Source: Geoalkalibacter sp. (GTDB taxonomy: Bacteria > Desulfobacterota > Desulfuromonadia > Desulfuromonadales > Geoalkalibacteraceae). From it: DNA of 64,000 bases. Made by a program: the position numbers and the translations under genes. Positions 12,752 through 20,652 of the stretch are shown here, one piece after another. Location: assembly GCF_030605225.1 (NCBI RefSeq), contig NZ_JAUWAV010000019.1, positions 1 through 64,000 of the forward strand, in the 5' to 3' direction. The stretch's first letter is position 1. Every line of letters starts with the position of its first letter. Below the pieces are notes generated by a model. The model made no database searches and was not told where the DNA came from. It saw nothing but the letters and a program-made list of their open reading frames with translations.

Positions 12752-13234
12752 ATGCTTGAAAAACATCAACACAAGCACGCGGTCCGCGATTTCGACGGCG
12801 TCATCGAGATCCGCTCCAATCCGGTGCCGCGCTACTTCGCCTGGCTGTTCTACGGCCTGGTGACCTGGGGCGTGCTGTTCATGGCCTATTACCTGTTGAG
12901 CGGCTGGAGTTCGGAAGCTGAATTCGCGCGCAAGATGAGTGCTCATCAGGAGCGCAGCGCCGCTCCCCTCATGGCCGCCGCGCCGGTGGATGCCGGGGCG
13001 CAGCGCGCCGCGGGCGAAAAGCTCTATGCCGAGCACTGCGCGGCCTGCCACGGCGCCAAGGGCGAGGGCGGCATCGGCCCGGCCCTCAACCAGGCCGATT
13101 ACCAGTACGGGCGCGAGCGCATGCAGGTCATCGAGAGCATCGCCCAGGGCCGCCCCGGCGGCATGCCGGCCTACGCCAACCAGTTCAGCGCGACCCAGAT
13201 CGAGGCCCTGGCGGATTTTCTGCTCCAGCTGTGA
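12752..13234 (+). CDS. ccoP: cbb3 oxidase subunit III (CcoP), monoheme form
   Basis: This 160-residue membrane-anchored cytochrome c carries electrons to the catalytic subunit. The N-terminal part (DGVIEIRSNPVPRYFAWLFYG) and the following membrane helix are typical of CcoP. Only one heme site is present, Cys96-His100 (CAACH), with a likely axial Met in GRPGGMPAYA. Canonical CcoP has about 300 residues and two heme sites. The second domain seems to sit on CcoO in this operon. The start ATG is at 12752 with GGGAGG about ten bases upstream. The stop overlaps the ccoG start. Confidence 0.92.
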   Translation: MLEKHQHKHAVRDFDGVIEIRSNPVPRYFAWLFYGLVTWGVLFMAYYLLSGWSSEAEFARKMSAHQERSAAPLMAAAPVDAGAQRAAGEKLYAEHCAACHGAKGEGGIGPALNQADYQYGRERMQVIESIAQGRPGGMPAYANQFSATQIEALADFLLQL

Positions 13235-14478
13235 AGCCTTTCGGCCTGCTCGGCCCCTGGCGCCGGGGTTTTCAGTGGAGCACCAGCCTGCTGGTGCTGG
13301 GCATCCCCTTCGTGCGCATCCAGGGCGAAAGCCTGCTGCGCCTCGACCCGCCGAGCCTGACACTGTATGCCGGCGGGCGGGCGCTTCCCATCGAGGAGCT
13401 CTATCTTTTCTTGCTCCTCGGCATCGCCCTGGTGCTGCTGTTTCTGCTGGTGACCCTGGCCTTCGGCCGCGCCTGGTGCGGTTGGGCCTGCCCGCAGACC
13501 ACCCTGAGCGATCTGGCGGAGTGGATCAGCCGCCGCCTCGGCCTGCCGCCCCAGGGCATCCCAAATAAGGCGCGGATCTGGCGGCGGGGGCTACGACAGC
13601 TGTGCTATCTGGCCCTGGCGCTGCTGGTGGGCGCCAATCTGGTGTGGTACTTTCTCTCGCCCTATGAGTTTTTCGCCCGACTGGCGCAAGGCCGTCTGGG
13701 TTACGCGGCGAGCCTGACCCTGGCCGTGACGGCGGCCGCCGTCTATCTCGATCTGGCCCTGGTGCGCCGCCTGCTGTGCCGTGAGTTCTGTCCCTACGGC
13801 CGCTTCCAGAGCGCGCTGGTCGACCCCGGCACCCTGACCCTGCGTTTTCACCCCGACGAAGCCGCGCGCTGCATCCGCTGCGGCGCCTGCGTGCGCGCCT
13901 GTCCCACGGGCATCGACATCCGCCGCGGGTATCAGATCGAATGCATCAACTGCGGCCGCTGTCTGGATGCCTGCCGCGAGGTCATGGCGCGGCGTGATCA
14001 GGCCGGCATCATCCGCTACACCTTCGGTCTCAAGGGCAAGGGCGCGGCGGCCCTGCTCAATCCGCGCATGCTGCTGGTGACGACGGCGTTTCTTGCGGTC
14101 TGCGCCATTTTCGCCGGCACCCTGGTACTGCGCACCAGCCTGACGCTCAAGATCGGCCGGCCCCAGGACGCAGTGGCGCGCGCGCTGGAGGACGGCCGCA
14201 CCATTAATTTCTTTCTCGCCGTGGTCGCCAATCGCGGTCGGACGCCGCAGGTCGTGTCCCTGCATGCCACCGATTCCCAGGGCCGGGAGCTCATCGTGCT
14301 GGGGCCGGTGCGGGAACTGCGCCTGGCGCCCCGCGAGCGGCGCCGCATCGATTTTTCCGTGGTGGCACCGGCCTCCACGACGGATCCGCAGGTTCTGCTG
14401 AGCCTCGCCGATGGGCAGGGGCAAACACTGGTGAGCAGTCGCGCGCGGCTGGTCATCCCCCATCTCGACAAGGAATAG
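13231..14478 (+). CDS. ccoG: cbb3 oxidase accessory iron-sulfur protein (CcoG/RdxA/FixG)
   Basis: This 415-residue polyferredoxin-like membrane protein assists cbb3 oxidase assembly, probably by reducing copper. Membrane helices in the first 200 residues contain the conserved FGRAWCGWACPQT and LCREFCPYGRFQ motifs. Two [4Fe-4S] binding motifs follow (CIRCGACVRACP and CINCGRCLDAC). The C-terminal third is a periplasmic Ig-like domain, as usual for this family. The GTG start overlaps the ccoP stop by four bases, suggesting coupling. It is followed by a very short gene in the position where ccoH normally lies. Confidence 0.95.
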   Translation: MKPFGLLGPWRRGFQWSTSLLVLGIPFVRIQGESLLRLDPPSLTLYAGGRALPIEELYLFLLLGIALVLLFLLVTLAFGRAWCGWACPQTTLSDLAEWISRRLGLPPQGIPNKARIWRRGLRQLCYLALALLVGANLVWYFLSPYEFFARLAQGRLGYAASLTLAVTAAAVYLDLALVRRLLCREFCPYGRFQSALVDPGTLTLRFHPDEAARCIRCGACVRACPTGIDIRRGYQIECINCGRCLDACREVMARRDQAGIIRYTFGLKGKGAAALLNPRMLLVTTAFLAVCAIFAGTLVLRTSLTLKIGRPQDAVARALEDGRTINFFLAVVANRGRTPQVVSLHATDSQGRELIVLGPVRELRLAPRERRRIDFSVVAPASTTDPQVLLSLADGQGQTLVSSRARLVIPHLDKE

Positions 14479-14485
14479 GCTTGCC

Positions 14486-14659
14486 ATGACCCAGAAAAAA
14501 ACCCGCTCTCTTTGGCCCTGGGGCCTTTTGCTACTGTTTCTGGTATTTTTCGGTTTTTCGGGCTGGTCCATCTACACCGCCGGCACCCGTGTCAGTCCCG
14601 TGGTGGAAGGCTACGGCCAGAGCACCCCGCCCACCCGCAGCCTCAACCAGCCGCAATGA
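14486..14659 (+). CDS. Short single-helix protein in the CcoH position
   Basis: This 57-residue protein starts with MTQKKTRSLWPW and has one membrane helix (GLLLLFLVFFGFSGWSIYTA). It ends in a short polar tail rich in Pro, Ser and Thr. It lies seven bases after ccoG and its TGA overlaps the ccoI ATG (ATGA), so it is well embedded in the operon. CcoH/FixH normally has about 150-170 residues with a periplasmic domain, which is absent here. It could be a minimal CcoH or an unrelated small assembly protein. No strong Shine-Dalgarno sequence precedes it (AGGAATAGGCTTGCC). Confidence 0.7.
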   Translation: MTQKKTRSLWPWGLLLLFLVFFGFSGWSIYTAGTRVSPVVEGYGQSTPPTRSLNQPQ

Positions 14660-17091
14660 ATCCTGTCCCGACCTGCGCGCACTGCGGCCTGCACATGAGC
14701 GCCGCCGAGCGCATCGCCGCGCGCATCGGCGAACTTGAGCTCGATTTCTGCTGCCGTGGCTGCCAAGGCGCCTATGCCCTGCTCAAGGAAGCCGGGCTGG
14801 AGGATTTCTACCGGCGCCGCGAGGGCGAGGCTGGTCTGCCCGTCGGCGCCTACGAAAACGCCTACGGCGAGGAGTATCTGCAATCCTTCGTGCGCGAGAG
14901 CCAGGGCGAGGCGCAGCTGTTGTTCGTCGTCGACGGCATCCGCTGCGCGGCCTGCGTCTGGGTGGTGGAAAAGTTTCTCGGCCGCTGCGAGGGCATCCGC
15001 GAAGCGCGCCTCAACTACGGCACCCATCGCGCCCAGGTGCGCTTTGATCCGACGCGCATCAGCGCCGCGCGGATCTTTGCCGCCGTCACCCGTCTCGGCT
15101 ACCTGCCGCGCCCTCTCAACGAAAGCCGTGATCAGCAGCGCGCCGAGCGCGAGCGCCGCTCCCTGCTGATCCGCTTCGGCACCGCCTTGTTTCTCTCCAT
15201 GCAGCTCATGGGCTATTCCCTGGCCCTCTACGCCGGTTACTTTCAGGGCATGGACGCCCAAGCCAAGCAGCTGTTTCATTACTTTGCCGCCGCCGTTTCC
15301 ACCCCGGTGGTTTTTTATTCGGGGGCGCCCTTTTTGCGCAGCGGCTGGCGCAGCCTGCGCAACGGCGCGCCCGGCATGGACCTGCTCATCGCCCTGGGCG
15401 TACTGGCCGCCTACGGCAAGAGCCTTTACGCCACCTTTGCCGGGGGCGAGGTCTATTTCGACACGGCGGTGATGATCGTCACGCTGATTCTCGCCGGCCG
15501 CCTCTTCGAGGGAGCCGCCCGACGCCGCGCCGCCGCCGGCATCGATCTGCTGCTGCGCCTGGCGCCGCAGACCGCGCGCCGTCTGCGCGGCGCGGATCGC
15601 GCGGAGGTGCCCGTGGGGCAACTGAGGGTGGGAGATCTGTTGGAAGTGCGCCCCGGCGAGCGTTTCGCCGTGGACGGTGAACTGGTGGAGGGCGAGACCG
15701 AGGTCGATGAAGCAGCCGTCAACGGCGAACCCCTGCCGGCATGGCGTCGGCCGGGAGACCGGGTGGCGGCGGGCACCCTCAACCTGAGCGCCCTGGTGCG
15801 GGTACGGGCCAGCGCGGCCGCCGCCGATTCCTTCATCGCCCGCGTGGCCCGCCTGGTGGAGGAGGCGCAACTGCGCCGCGCTCCGATTCAGAGCCTGGCG
15901 GATCGGATCTGCGCCTGGTTTGTTCCGGCGGTGGTCCTCATCGCCCTGGGCACCTGGCTGTTCTGGCAGTGGCGGGCGACGCCCGAGGTATCGCCCCTGC
16001 TCAGCGCCATCGCGGTGCTGGTCATCGCCTGCCCCTGCGCCCTGGGCCTGGCCACCCCCACCGCGGTGCTGGTGGCCACGGGCGCGGCGGCACGCCGCGG
16101 CATCCTCTTTCGCGGCGGCGACGTGCTTGAGGAAGCCGGTCGTCTGACCCTGGCCGCCTTCGACAAAACCGGTACCCTGACCCTGGGCCGTCCCCAGGTC
16201 GTCGCCATCCATCCCGTCGTCGGCGATGAGAACGCTCTGCTTGCCCTGGCTGCCCGGGCCGAAGCCGGTTCCACCCATCCCCTGGCCCAGGCGGTGGTGA
16301 CGGAAGCGCGCCGACGCGGCCTCGACACCCGCCCGGCGCAGGGCGTGCGCACCCTGCCCGGTCGCGGTCTGGAAGCCGCCCTGGAGCACGGGCTGCTGCG
16401 CCTGGGCAGCCGCGCCTATCTGCGGGAGACGGGAATCGACGTCCCCGAAAACGACGCGGCGGACGGCGCAACGCAGATCCATGTCGCCCTGGATGACGAC
16501 TATCGGGGCCTGATCCTGCTCCAGGACCAGACTCGCCCGGAGGCCGCGGCCTGCCTCAAGCGTCTCGAGGAACGGGGCCTCGGCTGCGTGCTGCTGACCG
16601 GAGACTCCCCGGCCGCCGCGCGCCGTCTGGCTGATTCCGTGCCCTTGGCGCAAGCGCACGGGAGCCTGAGTCCCGCCGACAAGGCCGACTGGATCAACGC
16701 CGCGCGCGCGCGCGGCGAGCGGGTCTTGATGGTGGGCGACGGCATCAACGATGCCCCGGCCCTGGCCGCCGCGCAGGTGGGCTGCGCCCTGGCGGGCGGC
16801 ACCGACATCGCCCTGGAGAGCTCCGATCTGGTGCTGACGCGCCCTGATCTTGGGCGCCTGGTCGAGGCTCTGGAGCTTGCGCGGCGCACCCTAGGCATCA
16901 TCCGCCAGAATCTGTTCTGGGCCTTTGCCTACAATCTGCTGGCCCTGCCCCTGGCGGCCGCCGGCCAGCTCGCGCCGATCCATGCCGCCGCGGCCATGGC
17001 CCTGAGTTCGGTGTGCGTGGTCGGCAACTCCCTGCGCCTGAGCCGCCTGCCGAGCCCCTTGCGGAATCAGGAGCTCACGAAACCATGCTGA
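14656..17091 (+). CDS. ccoI: Copper-transporting P1B-type ATPase (CcoI/FixI)
   Basis: This 811-residue ATPase exports copper across the inner membrane for cbb3 assembly. The N-terminus has cysteine clusters typical of CcoI (Cys7/Cys10 and Cys32/Cys33/Cys36) and a heavy-metal domain with Cys97/Cys100 (GIRCAACV). The channel motif CPC is at 459-461, the phosphorylated Asp503 lies in DKTGTLT, the His-Pro motif in GSTHPLAQAV, and the hinge in GDGINDAPALAAA. The actuator motif, normally TGE, reads NGE at 356-358 (AAVNGEPLP). The catalytic Glu remains. The frame opens upstream at 14512, but the ATG overlapping the previous stop is the real start. CcoS overlaps its end. Confidence 0.95.
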   Translation: MNPVPTCAHCGLHMSAAERIAARIGELELDFCCRGCQGAYALLKEAGLEDFYRRREGEAGLPVGAYENAYGEEYLQSFVRESQGEAQLLFVVDGIRCAACVWVVEKFLGRCEGIREARLNYGTHRAQVRFDPTRISAARIFAAVTRLGYLPRPLNESRDQQRAERERRSLLIRFGTALFLSMQLMGYSLALYAGYFQGMDAQAKQLFHYFAAAVSTPVVFYSGAPFLRSGWRSLRNGAPGMDLLIALGVLAAYGKSLYATFAGGEVYFDTAVMIVTLILAGRLFEGAARRRAAAGIDLLLRLAPQTARRLRGADRAEVPVGQLRVGDLLEVRPGERFAVDGELVEGETEVDEAAVNGEPLPAWRRPGDRVAAGTLNLSALVRVRASAAAADSFIARVARLVEEAQLRRAPIQSLADRICAWFVPAVVLIALGTWLFWQWRATPEVSPLLSAIAVLVIACPCALGLATPTAVLVATGAAARRGILFRGGDVLEEAGRLTLAAFDKTGTLTLGRPQVVAIHPVVGDENALLALAARAEAGSTHPLAQAVVTEARRRGLDTRPAQGVRTLPGRGLEAALEHGLLRLGSRAYLRETGIDVPENDAADGATQIHVALDDDYRGLILLQDQTRPEAAACLKRLEERGLGCVLLTGDSPAAARRLADSVPLAQAHGSLSPADKADWINAARARGERVLMVGDGINDAPALAAAQVGCALAGGTDIALESSDLVLTRPDLGRLVEALELARRTLGIIRQNLFWAFAYNLLALPLAAAGQLAPIHAAAAMALSSVCVVGNSLRLSRLPSPLRNQELTKPC

Positions 17092-17246
17092 AATCCACCC
17101 TGATTCTCATTCTTTTGTCCTTCTTCGTCGGCGCGGGCGTCTGGCTGGTGTTCATCTGGGCGGTCAAGCGCGGTGAGTTCGACGACATCGAGGGTCCCAA
17201 GCATCGCATGCTCGACGATGACGACGACCCCGCGCGAGGACCCTGA
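17085..17246 (+). CDS. ccoS: cbb3 oxidase assembly protein CcoS
   Basis: This 53-residue protein has one membrane helix followed by WAVKRGEFDDIEGPKHRMLDD, the CcoS/FixS signature. CcoS is needed for cofactor insertion into cbb3 oxidases. The ATG overlaps the end of ccoI by seven bases and the stop is two bases before the next gene. The C-terminal nonamer is almost identical to that of the CcoQ-like protein at 12575. Confidence 0.92.
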   Translation: MLKSTLILILLSFFVGAGVWLVFIWAVKRGEFDDIEGPKHRMLDDDDDPARGP

Positions 17247-17248
17247 CC

Positions 17249-17956
17249 ATGGATTGCTGCGCGAGTCCGACGCTCGTCGTCGACCCGACCCTGCTCGGCA
17301 TGACCCTGATGGCCGGCCTGCTCGGCTCGGGGCACTGCATCGGCATGTGCGGCGGCATCATCGCCGCCCTGTCCCTGAGCATCCGCCAGGGCGGGGGAAT
17401 TCTCTGGTTTCAGCTCGCCTATCATGCCGGACGGTTGACGACCTATGCGTTCATCGGGATGGTGTTGGGCTGGGTGGGGTCGATGGTGGTGTACCGCGAG
17501 GGCTTCCAGGCGACCAGCCGCGCCATTCTCATCGGCGCCGACCTGCTGCTGATTGCCGCCGGGCTGGCAAGCGCCGGGCTGTCCGGGCGACGCAGCCCGC
17601 TGGAATTGGAATGGTTGGCGCCGAAACGCCTGATGGGCAGCGCCCTGACCCGGCTACGCCAGTGGCCGCCGGCCGCCGCCGCCCTGCCCCTGGGCATGGT
17701 GTTCGGCTTTTTGCCCTGCGGCCTGCTCTACGCCGTGGCCCTGGCGGCAACCCAAAGCGCGGCGCCCGAGCGCGGTGCGCTGCTCATGCTGGCCTTTGGC
17801 CTGGGGACGGTGCCGGCTCTACTGGTGGTGGGAAGCGCCGCCGCCTGGCTGGGCCAGCGCGGCAGACGCTGGATGATGCGCGCTGCGGGATTGACGGTGG
17901 CGGCTATGGGTTTTTATCAGCTGGCCCGTCATCTGGGCCTGCTGATACCGAGCTGA
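17249..17956 (+). CDS. Sulfite exporter TauE/SafE-type membrane protein, cbb3 assembly-linked
   Basis: This polytopic membrane protein of 235 residues begins with MDCCASP and carries GLLGSGHCIGMCGGIIAAL, the cysteine-containing motif of the DsbD/UreH-like branch of TauE/SafE proteins. Another conserved region is LGMVFGFLPCGLLYAVALA with a paired Cys. Proteins of this type (sometimes called CcoA- or CopI-like) often end cco operons and are linked to copper supply or maturation. Here it follows ccoS by two bases. Its last 53 bp overlap the 3' end of a convergent minus-strand gene, leaving no room for a simple terminator between them. Confidence 0.85.
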   Translation: MDCCASPTLVVDPTLLGMTLMAGLLGSGHCIGMCGGIIAALSLSIRQGGGILWFQLAYHAGRLTTYAFIGMVLGWVGSMVVYREGFQATSRAILIGADLLLIAAGLASAGLSGRRSPLELEWLAPKRLMGSALTRLRQWPPAAAALPLGMVFGFLPCGLLYAVALAATQSAAPERGALLMLAFGLGTVPALLVVGSAAAWLGQRGRRWMMRAAGLTVAAMGFYQLARHLGLLIPS

Positions 17957-18827
17957 GGCTTGCCGCCAGGCCGGCCGCCAGCGTCGGGTAGAGCAACTCG
18001 ACCTGCAACTCGCGCCGCATCCGGTCGTTGCACAGCAGACGTTCCTCGGTGAAATAGCTCAGCAGCAGGGGCTTCATCACCTCGCGCGCCTCGGACAGGG
18101 GAATCCGCGGCGGACAAGCCAATCCCGCCGCCGCGGCCACGGCGGCGAAATAGGCGGTGGCCGAACAGGGTTCCTCATCGCGGACGTTGTACACCGCCCC
18201 CGCCCTGCCCCGCTTCTCCGCCGCCAGGCAGATGCGCGCAAGATCCTCCACGTGAATGCGGCTGGTGGGCCGCGAGTCCTCCTCGGCCAGCAGGGGATGA
18301 CCCGTTTGCAGATGGTGGAGAGGCAGACGCCCGGGTCCGTAGATGTTGGTGACGCGCAGGATGACGACGGGAACGTTGCGCGCCGTTCCCCAGGCACGCA
18401 GGGTGTCCTCGGCATCCAGCCGCCGCCGGGCGCGCGCCGTGAGCGGGCGCGGCGCCATCGATTCCGTCGCCGGCACTCCGCCCGTATCGCCATAGACACC
18501 GCTGGTGCTCAGGTAAACCAGCCGCGCCGGGATCTCGCCCGGAGCCAGGGCGGCGAGAAAATTTTTCACGCGCGCATCGCTGTAGCCTCCGCCCTGGGGC
18601 GGCACGAAATAAAAAACCGTCGCGCCGCCCAGGGCCAAGGGCGGCAGGCTGTCCCGCCGATCCAGATCGCCCACCAGGGCCGCGATGCCCCGGGTTCGCA
18701 ACGCTTGCGCCGAGGTTTCATCGCGCACCAAGGCGCCGACCGGGCGCCCGTCCTGGCGGGCAAGCCGCGCGACGCGGCGCCCGAGATCGCCGCAACCGAC
18801 GATGAACACCGCGCGCCCACCCGTCAC
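17904..18827 (-). CDS. NAD(P)-dependent epimerase/dehydratase family protein
   Basis: This Rossmann-fold protein has 307 residues. The dinucleotide-binding motif is VFIVGCGDLGRRVARLA at the N-terminus. Later segments include VYLSTSGVYGD, ILRVTNIYGPGR and IHVEDLARICLAA, the pattern of extended short-chain dehydrogenases. The active-site Tyr of YxxxK is not in its usual context, so catalysis may differ. A YeeZ-like role is possible but not proven. I chose GTG at 18827 because it overlaps the stop of the upstream GGDEF gene (GTGA) and sits directly before the Rossmann motif. An ATG at 18893 would force a 70-bp overlap. The 3' end overlaps the convergent TauE-like gene by 53 bp. Confidence 0.82.
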   Translation of the reverse strand: MTGGRAVFIVGCGDLGRRVARLARQDGRPVGALVRDETSAQALRTRGIAALVGDLDRRDSLPPLALGGATVFYFVPPQGGGYSDARVKNFLAALAPGEIPARLVYLSTSGVYGDTGGVPATESMAPRPLTARARRRLDAEDTLRAWGTARNVPVVILRVTNIYGPGRLPLHHLQTGHPLLAEEDSRPTSRIHVEDLARICLAAEKRGRAGAVYNVRDEEPCSATAYFAAVAAAAGLACPPRIPLSEAREVMKPLLLSYFTEERLLCNDRMRRELQVELLYPTLAAGLAASLSSVSAGPDDGPADKNP

Positions 18828-19777
18828 AGCTGCCGCCCCTTGATGCGATTTCGCCCCTCGCTTTTGGCTTCGTACAGACAGCGATCCGCGCACTCGATGA
18901 GGGTCTCCATGGGCAGGCGCTGCCGCGGCGCCATCTCGGGCAGGCTCGCGATGCCGATGCTGGCCGTCACGCGCAGCGTGCCCTTAGCCGTGGTGATGTC
19001 GCGCGCCGCAAGACATTGCCGCAGCCGCTCGGCCACGATCAGGGCGCCATCCAGAGCGGTTTCCGGCAGCACGACGAGAAACTCCTCCCCGCCGTAGCGC
19101 ACCGTCCAGTCCAGATCCTGGCGCAGGGTTTCGCGCACGCATGCCGCGCTCTGACGCAAGACCTCATCCCCGCCCTGATGACCGAATTGATCGTTCACCG
19201 CCTTGAAATGATCAAAATCAAACAGCAGGATGGAAAGCGGCCGCCGATAACGAACGGCGCGCTTGATTTCCTGGGGCAGATGCTCCACCAGGTAGCGGCG
19301 GTTGAAAAATCCGGTGAGACCGTCCTTCACCGAGAGGCTCTTGAATTCCTCGAGACTTTTCTTGAGGGAGTGCTCCAACTCCAGAATGCGCCGGGCGATC
19401 TTGAGCCGCGCCCGCAGTTCGGCATCGCCCACGGGCTTGATCAGATATTCGTCGGCGCCCGCCTCCAGACCCTCGATCAGATCTTCCTGGGTACTGCGCG
19501 AGGTCAGCACGATGATATAGATATAATGGCTCTGAAAGCGCGCGCGGATGGTGCGGCACAGATCCAACCCATCCGTGCCGGGGAGAAGAAGATCCGTGAT
19601 GACGATGGGAAAATAGCCCTGCTCCAGTCGGTCGAGGGCATCCAAGCCGCTGCCGACGCATACCGAGGCATGTCCGGCTTCGCCGAGGGTCTCCTGAAGC
19701 ATGCGACAAACCGAGGGGTTATCCTCGACGATCAACACCGGATAACCGGCGGCGAAACCAGCTGATTCACGAACCAT
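18824..19777 (-). CDS. Response regulator with diguanylate cyclase (REC-GGDEF) domains
   Basis: This 317-residue protein couples a receiver domain (about residues 12-128) to a GGDEF domain (about 150-315). Receiver landmarks are Glu18/Asp19, the phosphoacceptor Asp62, Thr90 and Lys112. The cyclase site is GGEEF at 227-231, with the substrate-binding FDFDHFKAVND upstream, so it should make cyclic di-GMP. The RxxD inhibitory site five residues before GGEEF is not intact: the four residues there read QDLD. No partner histidine kinase is visible in the window. The gene's stop overlaps the start of the epimerase-like gene. Confidence 0.93.
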   Translation of the reverse strand: MVRESAGFAAGYPVLIVEDNPSVCRMLQETLGEAGHASVCVGSGLDALDRLEQGYFPIVITDLLLPGTDGLDLCRTIRARFQSHYIYIIVLTSRSTQEDLIEGLEAGADEYLIKPVGDAELRARLKIARRILELEHSLKKSLEEFKSLSVKDGLTGFFNRRYLVEHLPQEIKRAVRYRRPLSILLFDFDHFKAVNDQFGHQGGDEVLRQSAACVRETLRQDLDWTVRYGGEEFLVVLPETALDGALIVAERLRQCLAARDITTAKGTLRVTASIGIASLPEMAPRQRLPMETLIECADRCLYEAKSEGRNRIKGRQL

Positions 19778-19815
19778 GGATACCGCTCCCTCCCGCGACA
19801 GCTAAATCGGATATG

Positions 19816-20577
19816 CTAGGAATTTTCCTCACCCTTGCGCGGCCCGCGCCAATCGCGGATGCTCCACCCCAACTGGCTCCACAGACCGCGCAACAGGCCC
19901 GCCTCCGCCACGGACAACCCCGCCCGCCGCAAGATATCGCGCAGGGGATTCATCACCGCCTCGGGGCGGGCCGGGTTGAGAAAGGCGATGCGCCGAAGCA
20001 CCGCCTCCATCTCGGCGAACAGAGCCGTCAACTCGCCCTGGGCGGCGCGCTCTCCGGCCTCCGGCGCGCGACCGTCCTCGAATTCGCCGCGACAGGTTTC
20101 GTAAAGGCAAATCAGCACCGCCTGCGCCAGATTGAGCGAACCTTGCCGCGCGGTGGAGGGAATGGTGGCGGCGTGGCTGCACAGCGCCACCTCGGCATTG
20201 GTCAGGCCGGCGTCCTCCCGACCGAACACCAGGCCGGCGCGACCCGTGGCGGAAAGAGCGGCAAAGCGCTCCGGCAACTGGGCGACATCGAGCAGCTCGC
20301 CGCGCAAACGCCCCGACCGCCGAGTCGTGGCCACGCTGATTTCGAGATCGGCCAGGGCATCGGCAAGGCTCTCGTGGATCCGCGCCCGACCAAGCAGGTC
20401 GGCGGCGAACACCGCCATTTTATGCGCCTCGGGATGCAGGTGCGGACAGGGATTGACCAGTCGCAGGTCACTCACCCCGAAATTGGCCATGGCGCGACAC
20501 ACCATGCCGATGTTGCCGGGATGACGGGGTTCGACCAGAATGACGCTAAGGCGCTCAGACAAGGACAGAGAATTCAT
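19816..20577 (-). CDS. TrmJ-like tRNA 2'-O-methyltransferase (SpoU/TrmH superfamily)
   Basis: This 253-residue SPOUT methyltransferase probably uses S-adenosylmethionine to methylate the ribose of tRNA near position 32. Motifs are VEPRHPGNIGMVCRAMANFG at the N-terminus, LVFGREDAGLTNAE in the middle and IPSTARQGSLNLAQAV near residue 145. The C-terminal extension (helical, roughly 170-253) is as in TrmJ. GTG at 20601 is also in frame but lies directly after a terminator hairpin, so ATG at 20577 (MNSLSLSERLSVILVEP) was chosen. It is 39 bp upstream of the GGDEF gene on the same strand. Confidence 0.87.
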   Translation of the reverse strand: MNSLSLSERLSVILVEPRHPGNIGMVCRAMANFGVSDLRLVNPCPHLHPEAHKMAVFAADLLGRARIHESLADALADLEISVATTRRSGRLRGELLDVAQLPERFAALSATGRAGLVFGREDAGLTNAEVALCSHAATIPSTARQGSLNLAQAVLICLYETCRGEFEDGRAPEAGERAAQGELTALFAEMEAVLRRIAFLNPARPEAVMNPLRDILRRAGLSVAEAGLLRGLWSQLGWSIRDWRGPRKGEENS

Positions 20578-20603
20578 GACGGACAGACTCGACGCGACCA
20601 CGC

Positions 20604-20631
20604 AAAAAGGGGAGCGCCGGGGCTCCCCTTT
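20604..20631 (-). terminator. Intrinsic terminator after the ferritin gene
   Basis: On the minus strand a perfect 10-bp stem (AAAGGGGAGC pairing with GCTCCCCTTT, six-base loop) is followed by a T run. It lies 22 bp after the ferritin stop and just before the TrmJ-like gene. Confidence 0.85.
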
Positions 20632-20652
20632 CTGGTGGTCGCGAAAAAAATT

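Noticed and set aside
20578-20601. GTG start at 20601 for the TrmJ-like gene
   Set aside because: It lies directly after the T run of the ferritin terminator and adds eight residues before the conserved start, so ATG at 20577 fits better.
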